DNA of 64,000 nt, taken from assembly GCA_900542445.1 (NCBI GenBank), contig UQNN01000001.1, positions 248,001 through 312,000 of the forward strand. Reading direction: 5' to 3'. The translations under genes were made by a program, and so were the position numbers. Under the pieces are notes generated by a model. The model was not told the DNA's origin and made no database searches. It was given only the letters and a program-made list of their open reading frames with translations. Origin of the DNA: an uncultured Eubacteriales bacterium (GTDB lineage Bacteria; Bacillota; Clostridia; Christensenellales; Aristaeellaceae). Positions 47,576 to 56,611 of the stretch are shown piece after piece (positions within the stretch are counted from its first letter, which is position 1; each line of letters starts with the position of its first letter).

Positions 47576-49795
47576 TTATCGGCTCATGTCTCCTTCCGTT
47601 TGATTGTATTGCGTCCGGTCAAACACGCCGAACCGGCCTTTTTCGTTTCGTTTCATCTGATACATGGCGAAATCCGCACATTTAATCAGTTCCATCAACT
47701 CCGTTCCGTCCTCCGGATACCACGCGATGCCGCCGGAAACGTGAATGCGCGTGGCCTGGCCGTCCGGCAGGTTGAAATGGCTGTTTTCAATACCGGAAAC
47801 AAGCCTGTCGATTGCGCGCTGCACCGCCTCGCGGCTGTCGTACCCGCAGAACAGAATGTTGAATTCGTCGCCGGATACGCGCGCGCAAAGCGTGCCATCC
47901 GGAATGTTGCGCAGGAAGCATACCGCCGCCTCATGAATGTAGCGGTCGCCCCACTCGTGGCCAAACGTATCGTTGGTTCGCTTGAGGTTGTCCAAATCCA
48001 TCATCACGACCGCCGCATGCTTCATTTTATCCGGCCGATCAAACAGCCGGCCTGCAAACCGATAGAACGCGCGGCGGTTATACAGGCCCGTCAGCAGATC
48101 GTAATCGCGTTCGCGCTCAATGCGCAGCCGCTCCAGCGTAGAGGTCGTCACATCTTCGGCCAGCACGATTGTGCGGCTCTCGATCTGCGTTTCTTTCAGT
48201 CGGACATACCGCTCCTTGCCATCCAGCGAACGAACGTGCAGCAGCGTGCTGTCGCCCTTCTTTTCCACGGATAAAATGCTGTTCGTCATTTTGCTTTGCA
48301 GCATTTTAATCTGTCCCAGCGTCACATTGCCCGCGTCGCCGTTTGGCACGCCGAGCAGCGGGAAGAAATTATCCGTCGCGAACGCGGGCGTGACGTCCGC
48401 TTCCTTCGACGTGTCAAATTCGCACCCGGCGATATCCACGCTGGCCATATCCAGCATTCGCAGAAAGCGTGTCGATGTGTTGATGGCCTCGCGGCTCAGC
48501 CCGGCGAACGCCTCCGCAAAGTGGTCGATCTCCCGAATGCCCGTGATGGAAAGCCGCGGAATGCCGTTTTCGTTCATCCGTGCAATATCCACTTCTTTGG
48601 AGAGTTTTTCAATCGGCTTGGAAAGCCGCCGCGCGATCAAAACGCTGCCCGCCGCGTCAAAGATGAGCATCAGCGCAATCGCCAGCAGAATCATGCGCGA
48701 TACCCGCTTGGAAAACGCGTACAAGCTTTGCGCCGTGGTCGCGCCCATCAGCACCCAGGTTTCGCTGTCAAACGGCGCATACATATCGTAAACCGTCAGC
48801 CTGTGCATCTGCGTGACGATCTTTTTCCCATCCTGCTCAAAGGCGTAACTGCCGTCTTTCCCCGGCGTAAGCGCAATCGTCTCTCCTCGGCGTAGGCGCG
48901 TTTTGCCGCTGACCATCTTCAACGTGGCGCGGTTTGTCCCCTTATCAAACAGCGCAAGCATATATGCGCCGTCCGTACCAAACCCAAGCTCGTCGTACGG
49001 CAGGCTGTCGCCGACATAATCATCCAGCAGCTCGACGCCCAGCACGCCGTAGAGCGTGCCATCCTCCAGCATCAGCGGCATGGAATACGTCAGCCCCGAC
49101 GGCAGACTCGACTGCGCGCTGGAATTCCAGCAGGCGTAATCCACCGCCTCAAGCTTTCGCATTGCCCGATAGGCCTCCATAAACGGCTTGCGGAAATAAT
49201 CGCCGTAGGCCGTGCCAAAGTCGTATCGCGTGTCCCAGCCCGTGTCGGTGGAAATATTCATGGCCTTGACGGTGGATATCGGCGCGCATTCCAGCAGCAG
49301 ATCACTATACTGCGTCGTCGCGTTGACCGTCGGGCCGAAGTCGCGCACGTGGAAACCCGTCTTCGGCTCCACATTGCCATCCAGGCTCGACGTATTGAAA
49401 ATCACGTAAATGCCCGAATTCTTGTTGCGATACATCGTCTCGATCATGTCGGTGCAGATCATACCGATGAGTTTGCTCGCTTCTTTGGAATCGTTTTCAA
49501 GCAGATCGAGCCGGATAGCGCCCTGCTCGATCGCCGCCTGCGTCTTTCTATTGATGGACTGCGCCAATTCGGCGATATCCGACCATTGCTGGGTCATTTG
49601 AATTTCCAGATAGTTTGCCCGATTGACGACCTGTTTGCCGAGAATGGAGCGTTCGTTGCTGTTCACTTGGCTGAAAATGCCGCTCAGGTACAGAGAGCCC
49701 AGAAGAATCGCCGCCTGCAAAAGGATCAGCATCACCAGCGGCTGCATGGCTGTGTGAAAAACGGTCCTGCCCGTTTTCTTCCAACTCGGTTTCAC
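47576..49795 (-). CDS. Membrane sensor protein with GGDEF (diguanylate cyclase) domain
   Basis: This is a 739-residue protein. A transmembrane helix lies near residues 20-42, then a large Cache-type outside domain up to about 360, a second helix near 365-390, a HAMP-like segment (RLSKPIEKLSKEVD), a linker, and a C-terminal GGDEF domain with DYDLLTGLYNRRAF, MMDLDNLKRTNDTFGH and the active-site loop RVSGDEF. The first Gly of GGDEF is Ser, a change tolerated in some active cyclases. No EAL domain is present. GTG 49795 is selected because GGAGG lies six bases upstream. It follows a binding lipoprotein gene by 28 bases. Confidence 0.9.
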   Translation of the reverse strand: MKPSWKKTGRTVFHTAMQPLVMLILLQAAILLGSLYLSGIFSQVNSNERSILGKQVVNRANYLEIQMTQQWSDIAELAQSINRKTQAAIEQGAIRLDLLENDSKEASKLIGMICTDMIETMYRNKNSGIYVIFNTSSLDGNVEPKTGFHVRDFGPTVNATTQYSDLLLECAPISTVKAMNISTDTGWDTRYDFGTAYGDYFRKPFMEAYRAMRKLEAVDYACWNSSAQSSLPSGLTYSMPLMLEDGTLYGVLGVELLDDYVGDSLPYDELGFGTDGAYMLALFDKGTNRATLKMVSGKTRLRRGETIALTPGKDGSYAFEQDGKKIVTQMHRLTVYDMYAPFDSETWVLMGATTAQSLYAFSKRVSRMILLAIALMLIFDAAGSVLIARRLSKPIEKLSKEVDIARMNENGIPRLSITGIREIDHFAEAFAGLSREAINTSTRFLRMLDMASVDIAGCEFDTSKEADVTPAFATDNFFPLLGVPNGDAGNVTLGQIKMLQSKMTNSILSVEKKGDSTLLHVRSLDGKERYVRLKETQIESRTIVLAEDVTTSTLERLRIERERDYDLLTGLYNRRAFYRFAGRLFDRPDKMKHAAVVMMDLDNLKRTNDTFGHEWGDRYIHEAAVCFLRNIPDGTLCARVSGDEFNILFCGYDSREAVQRAIDRLVSGIENSHFNLPDGQATRIHVSGGIAWYPEDGTELMELIKCADFAMYQMKRNEKGRFGVFDRTQYNQTEGDMSR

Positions 49796-49823
49796 GTTGT
49801 TCCTCCGTTCGATGCTCAGCGCA

Positions 49824-51251
49824 TCATTGCCCGACAATCTCGCTCAATTCGTTCATCAGCTGCGTGTACCATGCGTCAAAGCGTTCCTCGCTCACAAATT
49901 CGGCCGTCGCTTCTTCCAGCGTCGTGCCGCCCTGCAAGGCTTCCTCAACCGCCGCGCGATCTGCCTGCGCCGCGTCGCTCATGGCGTATTCCAGCTTCTT
50001 TCTGGCCTGCGTACCGGTTTCAAACGCACGCGTCGTATACAACGTATTGGCCTTGACGGTCTGCACCGCCGTGTTCAGGCTCTTGCGCACGCCCTTCTTC
50101 ATGCTGGGGCTGCTGTTTTCGATTTTTACCATGTCGTTGTCCGCCACCGTCACCGGCAGATAGCCGGAACTGACGGAAAACTCAATCGCCCAGTCGCTCT
50201 GCGTAAACCACTTGAGGAAGCGCGCCGCGGCTTCCACCTGCGCGTCGCTCTTGTTGATGATGACCATGCCCGCGCCCTGCTGCACGGCGTAATCCGCGCC
50301 GCCTTCAAACTTCGGCGCCTGATAGGTCTTGACCTCGATGTCGTAGCTGTCGCCATCGCCGTTGGTCACGTGATCCGGGAAGAACGTGCAGCCGGCGGAA
50401 GAACCGACAAACGTGAGCACGTTGCCCGTCTTCATATCGTCGCTGCGGAAGCGGCCGGAGGACGCAAAAAAGCCCTTCACATATGGCACGTAGTAGTTAT
50501 CCCACAGCTTCTTCGCCACGTCGCGCGGCAGATTGACGGTCGTCTTGCCGTCCGCCGTTTCAAAAATGTCATAGCCGAGCTGCTTCGCGCCGATAATCAT
50601 GTAATTGGCCATTGCGTCGCGGCCAAAGAGCGCCCTGCCGTCGTTCGGCTCTTCGGTCAGGCTGTCCGTCCACTCATAATAGCGCTGCGCCATGGCGGTC
50701 AGCCCCTCGATGGTGGCAAATTCGTCCGCGCTCGTTCCGGTCGCCTCGGCGAACTTCTGCCAATCCGTATCGTTGACCACCAGCAGCTCCGTCGCTTTCG
50801 CCACGGGGAAAACCTTGATGCTTCCGTCGTCCTTGAAGTCGCCCTCGGTGAGATAGCTCTGAATGTATTCCTTCTTGTCCTTATCCGTCAGATACGGGCT
50901 GAGATCGGCCGCGCGCCCCATATTGTCCACCGCATAAGCCGTGTCCGCATAGGCTGAAAAGATATCCGGCACTTTCTGCGCACCCACCTTGCCCTGCAGC
51001 GCGTCCATCACGTTCTGTTCCAGATCGTTGACAGAGCCGAGGCTCGAAGCGCTCACCGTGATGTTGTTGTTCTTGCCTTCCGTTGCATTGAACGCTTCCA
51101 CGGCCTCGTTGAACGCGCCCAGCTGTTCGCCGTTATAATATGTCCACACCGTCAGCTCAATCGGCTCCTTTTTCTGTGCGCAGCCTGTAAGCCCCAGCAG
51201 CAGCGCGCCAAGTCCCAGCAGAGCTGCCGCTTTCTTCCAGTTGTTTTTCAT
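49824..51251 (-). CDS. Sugar-type ABC transporter substrate-binding lipoprotein
   Basis: This 475-residue lipoprotein has a signal peptide with lipobox LTGC at about residue 24, then a family 1 extracellular binding-protein fold: ELTVWTYYNGEQLGAFNEAVEAFN at the start and GGADYAVQQGAGMVIINKSD near residue 320. No permease is adjacent. It is co-transcribed with the GGDEF sensor, so it may act as a periplasm-like ligand receptor for that sensor rather than, or as well as, an importer. ATG 51251 follows AGAGGAAAG. Confidence 0.88.
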   Translation of the reverse strand: MKNNWKKAAALLGLGALLLGLTGCAQKKEPIELTVWTYYNGEQLGAFNEAVEAFNATEGKNNNITVSASSLGSVNDLEQNVMDALQGKVGAQKVPDIFSAYADTAYAVDNMGRAADLSPYLTDKDKKEYIQSYLTEGDFKDDGSIKVFPVAKATELLVVNDTDWQKFAEATGTSADEFATIEGLTAMAQRYYEWTDSLTEEPNDGRALFGRDAMANYMIIGAKQLGYDIFETADGKTTVNLPRDVAKKLWDNYYVPYVKGFFASSGRFRSDDMKTGNVLTFVGSSAGCTFFPDHVTNGDGDSYDIEVKTYQAPKFEGGADYAVQQGAGMVIINKSDAQVEAAARFLKWFTQSDWAIEFSVSSGYLPVTVADNDMVKIENSSPSMKKGVRKSLNTAVQTVKANTLYTTRAFETGTQARKKLEYAMSDAAQADRAAVEEALQGGTTLEEATAEFVSEERFDAWYTQLMNELSEIVGQ

Positions 51252-51299
51252 CTTTCCACTTTCCTCTTCGACACATCTTTGTACAAATAAACCGTCTGT

Positions 51300-51328
51300 A
51301 TTATAGCATACACGCACTATGATTTCAA
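51300..51328 (-). promoter_or_regulatory. Promoter of the lipoprotein/GGDEF pair
   Basis: TTGAAA (51323-51328) and TATAAT (51300-51305) with 17 bases between lie on the minus strand, 49 bases before the lipoprotein start. Confidence 0.78.
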
Positions 51329-51329
51329 G

Positions 51330-51360
51330 AAAAACAGGCCGCCCTTTTAGGCAGCCTGCC
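51330..51360 (-). terminator. Intrinsic terminator of the aspartokinase gene
   Basis: GGCAGGCTGCC and GGCGGCCTG form a stem with one mismatch, followed on the minus strand by TTTTTC. It lies directly upstream of the lipoprotein promoter. Confidence 0.8.
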
Positions 51361-51376
51361 GATTCTTCCGTTGTCC

Positions 51377-52708
51377 TTACCAGCGATTGTCCTTTGTCAC
51401 AAACGCCCGGTAGATCGCGCGCGTGGCGACCTCAAAATCCAGATTATCCACGCCGACAATGATGTTCAGCTCACTGGAACCCTGATCGATCAGCCGCACG
51501 TTCACACCCGCTTTCATCAGCGCGTTGAACAGCCGCGCGGAAATGCCCTTGGAGCGCACCATGCCGCGACCCACCGTCGCAATCAGCGCCAGACCGGAAT
51601 GGATCTCCACCGTGTCCGGCGAACAAAGCTCGTGAATGCGCTGCACGAGCTTTTCCTTCTTGCCCTCCAATGTGCTTTCATGCACGACGACACACATCGT
51701 GTCGATGCCGCTGGGCATATGCTCAAAGGAAATATCCTGCTCTTCCAGCGCCTGAAGCAGCCGGCGGCCAAAGCCGATTTCCGAGTTCATCATCGCCTTT
51801 TCCACGTTGATGATAGCGAAATCCTTGTGGCCCGCGATGCCCGTGATGGGGTATTCGCTTTCGTAATCCTCCGCCTCGTAGCAGATGACCGTGCCCGGCT
51901 CTTCGGGATGGTTCGTGTTGCGGATATTGGTCGGAATGCCCGCAATGCGCACCGGGAAGATCGCGTCCTCATGCAGCACGCTCGCGCCCATATAGGAAAG
52001 CTCGCGCAGCTCGCGATAGGTGACATAGCGAATCGTTTCCGGATTGCGCACAATGCGCGGGTCGGCCATCAGACAGCCGGAAACATCCGTCCAGTTTTCA
52101 TACATGTCGGCCTGAACCGCGCGCGCAACAATCGCGCCCGTGATATCGCTGCCGCCGCGGGAAAAGGTTTTGACGTTGCCGTGCGTATCGCATCCGTAAA
52201 AGCCCGGCACAACCGCGCGCTCATGCCCGGCCAGCAGCGCGCTGAGCTTTTCCTGTGTCTTATCGCTGTCCAGCCGCCCCTCTTCGTCAAAGAAAATGCC
52301 CTGCTGAGGATCGACGAAATCCCAGCCGAGATAATCTGCCAGCAGAATGCCGTTGAGGTATTCGCCCCGGCTGGCGGCGTAATCCGCGCCCGCGCCGAGC
52401 TGAATGTTGCGGCTCACTTCATCCAGATACCCATCCAGATCAACCGTCAGCCCAAGCTCCTGCGCAATGCCGTGGTAGCGCGCGCGAATCGTATCAAAAG
52501 CCGACGCGAAATCGCTGCCGGACGCCGCCAGGCGGTTGCACTGATAAAACAGATCGGTCACTTTGATATCGGTGGCAGCGCGTTTGCCCGGCGCGCTCGG
52601 CACGACAATGCGCCGATCCTCGTCGGAAAGCAGAATCTCCCTGACCTTTTTGAACTGCGCCGCGTCGGCCAGCGAACTTCCGCCGAATTTTGCTACTTTC
52701 ATACCCAT
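51377..52708 (-). CDS. lysC: Aspartate kinase
   Basis: This 443-residue enzyme phosphorylates aspartate, the first step to lysine, threonine and methionine. It has KFGGSSLADA at the N-terminus, GRGSD-like FSRGGSDITGA, WTDVSGCLMADPRIV, and two C-terminal ACT regions (about residues 300-440) with GFGRRLLQALEEQDISFEHM and GISARLFNALMKAGVNVRLID. ATG 52708 is eight bases behind GGAGG. The leader is about 85 bases, too short for a lysine riboswitch. Monocistronic. Confidence 0.94.
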   Translation of the reverse strand: MGMKVAKFGGSSLADAAQFKKVREILLSDEDRRIVVPSAPGKRAATDIKVTDLFYQCNRLAASGSDFASAFDTIRARYHGIAQELGLTVDLDGYLDEVSRNIQLGAGADYAASRGEYLNGILLADYLGWDFVDPQQGIFFDEEGRLDSDKTQEKLSALLAGHERAVVPGFYGCDTHGNVKTFSRGGSDITGAIVARAVQADMYENWTDVSGCLMADPRIVRNPETIRYVTYRELRELSYMGASVLHEDAIFPVRIAGIPTNIRNTNHPEEPGTVICYEAEDYESEYPITGIAGHKDFAIINVEKAMMNSEIGFGRRLLQALEEQDISFEHMPSGIDTMCVVVHESTLEGKKEKLVQRIHELCSPDTVEIHSGLALIATVGRGMVRSKGISARLFNALMKAGVNVRLIDQGSSELNIIVGVDNLDFEVATRAIYRAFVTKDNRW

Positions 52709-52799
52709 TCGGAAGCCCTCCGATTTTCTTCTTTTTCATTTTTCCGCCGCATGGGCAGAAAAATCTCGCAATAACACATTGAAACGTGAAGCAGATACC

Positions 52800-52828
52800 A
52801 TTCTAAAGAATGTGCTGCGTAAAGTCAA
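52800..52828 (-). promoter_or_regulatory. Sigma-A promoter of the aspartokinase gene
   Basis: TTGACT (52823-52828) and TAGAAT (52800-52805) are 17 bases apart on the minus strand. Confidence 0.75.
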
Positions 52829-53025
52829 GAGTTATTCGTCTCTCTGCGCGAAAAATGCAGTTTTATGCAGGACGGCGCGCATGTTTTCGCGTTTTTTCGC
52901 TCCATGGGACGTTCAGGCGGCCCTATCCCGCCTAACGCATCCTATGCGTCCGTTCAAACGCGTGTGAGCGCGGGCCGCCCTGATGCAGTTTTCCATGCGA
53001 CGAAAAAGACGGGCCCGCGCCCGCC
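52829..53025. other. GC-rich intergenic stretch without a recognised gene
   Basis: Between the aspartokinase promoter and the gerW stop I find no supported frame. There are short GC-rich palindromes but no convincing terminator for gerW. Confidence 0.5.
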
Positions 53026-53445
53026 TCATTCCCGATATGCCGCCTGCACTTGAGGCGGCCGCTCCCGTTCTTCGTCCTCATCCATCTTTTTGATACTTTC
53101 CAGCGCCTGCGGAATCAGCTCTGCCACGCGCTCCATCGGCGAAGCGCTGCCCGCGCTCAGCAGGCGCACGCCGTTCCTGCCGCAGACCAGAAACCCCATC
53201 GGATGAATCGACACCCCGGCGCCGGCTCCGCCCGCAAACGGCATACCGTAAGCCCCCGTCTGCGCGCCGCTGACGGCGTATTCTCCGCCGCCCGCCACAA
53301 AGCCGAACGCCACGCGCGAAATCGGAATGATGGTCGAACCGTCCTGCGTCTGCACCGGATCGCCGATGACCGTGTTCACGTCCACCATATCTTTAATATT
53401 GTCCATTGAAACGCCCATCAGGCTTTCGATGGGATGCTTCTCCAT
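53026..53445 (-). CDS. GerW/YtfJ family sporulation protein
   Basis: This 139-residue protein has the family body: IESLMGVSMDNIKDMVDVNTVIGDP, ISRVAFGFVAGGGEY, the Gly-rich FAGGAGAGVSIHPMGFLV, and a charged tail. In Bacillus and Clostridia the gene is made in the forespore and linked to germination, so it supports a spore-forming lineage. ATG 53445 follows GAGGGA at six bases. A much longer in-frame version runs back through the neighbour in the wrong frame and is rejected. It overlaps the DUF2953 gene by 28 bases. Confidence 0.9.
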   Translation of the reverse strand: MEKHPIESLMGVSMDNIKDMVDVNTVIGDPVQTQDGSTIIPISRVAFGFVAGGGEYAVSGAQTGAYGMPFAGGAGAGVSIHPMGFLVCGRNGVRLLSAGSASPMERVAELIPQALESIKKMDEDEERERPPQVQAAYRE

Positions 53446-53963
53446 GGCAGTCCCTCTTTTCGCTTCTTTTTCCGGGCCGCTTTCGCCGCCGCAAGCATAA
53501 TATCGCCTACGCGCATGGAAACTATGCACCGCGCCGTGGCCGCCGCGTCCTGCGCCGCAAAATCTGCCATAATATGGATATCGCCGCAGCTCGTTCGTCC
53601 TGCGCCTGCCAGCAGGCCGTCCGCCAACGCGCGAACGCCGCCCGCGAGCATCGCTGTTGCGCCCGCGTCCTCCAGCCCCGCGCACATGTGCAGCGCAATC
53701 AATTCCCAGTCCGCGCTCTGCAACACGGCGCGCGCCATCGTCCATCCCTTGCGAAGCCCTTTTGCGCTGGGTTTCTTTTTTAGCGCCGGAAGCGGAAACC
53801 GCATCGAAAGCTTTCGCCCGTGAATATGGCCGTTCACCTGTGCGTGGAACAACAGCGCGCCCACGTCGGCAGAAAAGACAATCTGCCCTTTCGCCGCGCC
53901 CGCGCAGACGTCCGCCGTCACCCGAACGCACAAAAGCAGATACAGCGCAAGCACCAGCGCCAC
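53418..53963 (-). CDS. DUF2953 domain protein
   Basis: This 181-residue protein has an N-terminal hydrophobic segment (MALVLALYLLLCV), then VRVTADVCAGAAKGQIVFSADVGALLF, and a basic C-terminal stretch. DUF2953 genes commonly stand beside gerW in Clostridia, and that pairing is seen here. Function unknown. The start codon has no strong ribosome site that I can see. Confidence 0.78.
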   Translation of the reverse strand: MALVLALYLLLCVRVTADVCAGAAKGQIVFSADVGALLFHAQVNGHIHGRKLSMRFPLPALKKKPSAKGLRKGWTMARAVLQSADWELIALHMCAGLEDAGATAMLAGGVRALADGLLAGAGRTSCGDIHIMADFAAQDAAATARCIVSMRVGDIMLAAAKAARKKKRKEGLPWRSIPSKA

Positions 53964-53987
53964 TTTGTTTCCCTCCCGACGTCCATG

Positions 53988-54016
53988 TTGCTTTTCGCAG
54001 TTTCTTCCTGTATAAT
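53988..54016 (+). promoter_or_regulatory. Promoter of xth
   Basis: TTGCTT at 53988-53993 and TATAAT at 54011-54016 with 17 bases between, 46 bases before the xth start. Confidence 0.75.
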
Positions 54017-54062
54017 AACATCAGCCGCCGAAATTTATGCGCGGCCATACAGGAGGGCAGTC

Positions 54063-54818
54063 ATGAAGCTGATTTCGTGGAATGTCAACGGCCTTCGCGC
54101 CTGCTTGGGCAAGGGCTTTGCCGATTACTTTGCCCAGCAGGATGCGGATTTTTTCTGTTTGCAGGAAACCAAGATGCAGCCCGGTCAGGCGCAGATCCCC
54201 GCGCCGGATTATGTGGAGTTTTTCAATTCAGCCGAGAAAAAAGGCTATTCCGGCACGGCGATTCTCGCCAGGCAGACGCCGCTTTCGGTCAAAATGGGCA
54301 TGGACAGCGATCTGCATGACCATGAAGGGCGGCTGATCACGCTCGAATACGACAAGTTTTACCTTGTCACGGTCTACACGCCCAACAGCCAGCGCGGGCT
54401 GACGCGGCTGATGTACCGCATGTGCTGGGAAGAGGATTTCCGCATGTATGTCAAGCGGCTCGACGAGCAGAAGCCCGTCATCATCTGCGGCGACATGAAT
54501 GTTGCGCATCGGGAAATCGACCTCAAAAACCCGAAAACGAACGTCAATAACGCGGGCTTCACCCCGCAGGAACGCGGCGCGATGACCAAGCTGCTGGAAA
54601 GCGGATTTGTGGATACCTTCCGCTATCTCTATCCCGACGCGGCGGGCCGATACAGCTGGTGGAGCTACATGTTCAATGCTCGCGCAAATAACGCGGGATG
54701 GCGCATTGACTACTTCCTCGTTTCCGACCGCATCAAGAATAAGATTATCGACGCCCGGATTGACGATACTGTTCTGGGCAGCGACCACTGCCCGGTCGTG
54801 CTGGAAATCGACTTATAA
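54063..54818 (+). CDS. xth: Exodeoxyribonuclease III / AP endonuclease
   Basis: This 251-residue enzyme of the exonuclease-endonuclease-phosphatase fold cuts DNA at abasic sites and trims 3' ends. It has SWNVNGLRA, the metal glutamate in LQETK, YTPNSQRGL, the catalytic GDMNVAHREID, and GWRIDYFLVS and SDHCPVVLEI at the end. ATG 54063 follows AGGAGG. It is the second AP endonuclease of the window after the endonuclease IV gene. Confidence 0.95.
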   Translation: MKLISWNVNGLRACLGKGFADYFAQQDADFFCLQETKMQPGQAQIPAPDYVEFFNSAEKKGYSGTAILARQTPLSVKMGMDSDLHDHEGRLITLEYDKFYLVTVYTPNSQRGLTRLMYRMCWEEDFRMYVKRLDEQKPVIICGDMNVAHREIDLKNPKTNVNNAGFTPQERGAMTKLLESGFVDTFRYLYPDAAGRYSWWSYMFNARANNAGWRIDYFLVSDRIKNKIIDARIDDTVLGSDHCPVVLEIDL

Positions 54819-54834
54819 AAAGGAGAAGATTCAA

Positions 54835-55377
54835 ATGAAACTGATGTTTGCTTCCGACATTCACGGTTCCCGCAGCGCATGCGAAGCGATGCTGAACGCT
54901 TACAAAGCCGAAGGGGCGGAGCGCCTGATTCTGCTGGGCGATCTGCTCTATCACGGCCCGCGCAACAATCTGCCGGACGAATACGACCCGAAGGGCGTGA
55001 TTGCGCTGCTCAACGGCGTGAAAAACGAGCTTTTCTGCGTGCGCGGCAACTGCGACGCGGAGGTCGATCAGATGGTGCTCCAGTTCCCAATCATGGCGGA
55101 TTACGCCCTCTTTGATTTGGATGGCCGCACGGCTTTCATCACCCACGGCCATCTGTTCAACCTCGATAACCTGCCGCCGCACAAGCCGGGCGACCTGCTG
55201 ATTCACGGCCACACGCACGTGCTCACCGTGCAGGAAAAGGACGGTATGACCTACATCAATCCCGGTTCCGCCGCTCTGCCGAAGGAAAATCATCCCAAGA
55301 GCTATATGATCTACGAAAACGGCGTGTTCACCATCAAGACGCTGACCGGCGACGTGATTCTGACGCACAAGCTTTAA
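54835..55377 (+). CDS. YfcE-like metallophosphoesterase
   Basis: This 180-residue calcineurin-like phosphodiesterase has the dimetal motifs in order: SDIHGSRSA, LGDLLYHGPRN, RGNCDAEVD, THGH, and HGHTHV. The family acts on small phosphodiesters in vitro; the natural substrate is unclear. AAAGGAG lies before ATG 54835. It follows xth by 16 bases and likely shares its transcript. Confidence 0.9.
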   Translation: MKLMFASDIHGSRSACEAMLNAYKAEGAERLILLGDLLYHGPRNNLPDEYDPKGVIALLNGVKNELFCVRGNCDAEVDQMVLQFPIMADYALFDLDGRTAFITHGHLFNLDNLPPHKPGDLLIHGHTHVLTVQEKDGMTYINPGSAALPKENHPKSYMIYENGVFTIKTLTGDVILTHKL

Positions 55378-55437
55378 TAAAGCGCCGCCCCATTTTCCGA
55401 CAGGAACCTGAGGTTTCTGTGCCCCCCCGAATATACA

Positions 55438-55482
55438 AAGAGGCCGTCAAGCATATCTGTTTAAGCTTGACGGCTTCTTTCT
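55438..55482 (+). terminator. Terminator of the xth/phosphoesterase pair
   Basis: GCCGTCAAGC at 55443-55452 pairs perfectly with GCTTGACGGC at 55465-55474, followed by TTCTTTCTT. Confidence 0.82.
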
Positions 55483-55546
55483 TACATCATGGGGTTTGGG
55501 GACGCGTCCCCAAGCAGGTATGGACGGCAGCCCATTGTTTCCCGTC

Positions 55547-56416
55547 TCAGCGTTCGCGCTTCGCGCCCTCAAAGACAAGGCCGACCGCTTCCGCACCGGT
55601 GTTGGAAAGCACCGCGCAGCCCAGGTGGAAAATGCCAACCGGGGCATAGCCGACTTTCTTCGTGCAGGCTTCCACATATTCTTCGTCGTATTTGTGATCC
55701 GACACGCCGATGTAATACGGCGTGCCCTGCGCCATGCGGCTGGCCATCGTCGTCGCCATGCCGCTGACAACCGCCTTGTCGCCGCGCACTTTCTTCACCA
55801 CCTGGCTCACGCCGTCGTTGAGCGTGAAAATCGGGTGAATGCCGAGCAGGTCGCCCGCAATCGCCGCCGCCGCGCTGATCCGTCCGGACTTGCGAATCAC
55901 CTTAAGCGTGTACGCCGTCAGCAGAATCTCCATCTTCGCGTATTTGTCGTTCAGATACTCGACGACGCTTTCCATCGTTTCGCCCGCGTCGAGCTTCTGT
56001 TTGGCCTCGATCACGCCCGCGCCCTCAGCCATCGAATACGCGTGGCTGTCCACGATAAAGATTTCCATTCTGCTGTCCGGATGCTCTTCGTGGAACTGCG
56101 CCGCCGCCGCATGGGCCGCCGCGTTCGTGCCGCTGCCGCCCGCATTGATGGAAATATAGAGCGTCTGCTCCACGCCCTGACGGTCGTATTCCTCAAATTT
56201 GTCGAAGAACTCAAACTGCGTAATCTGCGCCGTTGTCGGCAGGCCGGACGCCTTTTTCAGCATCTCGCAGAACTGTTCCGGGGTAAAATCGACTCGCTCG
56301 GTGTATCCCTCGCCATCCAGCGCAATCTTGAAACAAACGATATCGATGTTATGCTGCTTTGCCGCTTCCTCCGGCAAATCGCAGGTGGAGTCCGTCAAAA
56401 CGACATATTTGCTCAT
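55547..56416 (-). CDS. DegV family fatty-acid-binding protein
   Basis: This 289-residue protein has the DegV features: VLTDSTCDLP at the start, TTAQITQFEFFDKF, ISINAGGSGTNAAA, VDSHAYSMAEG, and LLTAYTLKVIRKSGRISAA. DegV (FakB-like) proteins bind a fatty acid and present it to a kinase for lipid synthesis; no FakA gene adjoins it. The start ATG lies after GAAAGGAAG. Monocistronic. Confidence 0.9.
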   Translation of the reverse strand: MSKYVVLTDSTCDLPEEAAKQHNIDIVCFKIALDGEGYTERVDFTPEQFCEMLKKASGLPTTAQITQFEFFDKFEEYDRQGVEQTLYISINAGGSGTNAAAHAAAAQFHEEHPDSRMEIFIVDSHAYSMAEGAGVIEAKQKLDAGETMESVVEYLNDKYAKMEILLTAYTLKVIRKSGRISAAAAIAGDLLGIHPIFTLNDGVSQVVKKVRGDKAVVSGMATTMASRMAQGTPYYIGVSDHKYDEEYVEACTKKVGYAPVGIFHLGCAVLSNTGAEAVGLVFEGAKRER

Positions 56417-56611
56417 GCACGTCTTCCTTTCGCAGGGCTTTGTCTCGCGCCGCTCAATCCGGCGTATAATCTCATAAAGATATCATATCAGATTTTCGGA
56501 AATGTTGCAAGTCTTAATGACAAACCTTCGGCTTATTCGCGCACAGCGAAAAGAAAGGCTAAAAGAACGGACGCGTCCTTTGACGCGTCCGTCCCCGGTT
56601 CTCCGTTTACC

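Noticed and set aside
52709..52799. Lysine riboswitch before the aspartokinase gene
   Set aside because: The leader from the predicted start site is about 85 bases, far shorter than a lysine riboswitch, and no matching stems were found.
53446..54048. N-terminal extension of the gerW frame to 340 residues
   Set aside because: The extension is Arg/Gly-rich and lies over the DUF2953 gene in another frame. The GerW fold starts at the ATG at 53445 with its own ribosome site.
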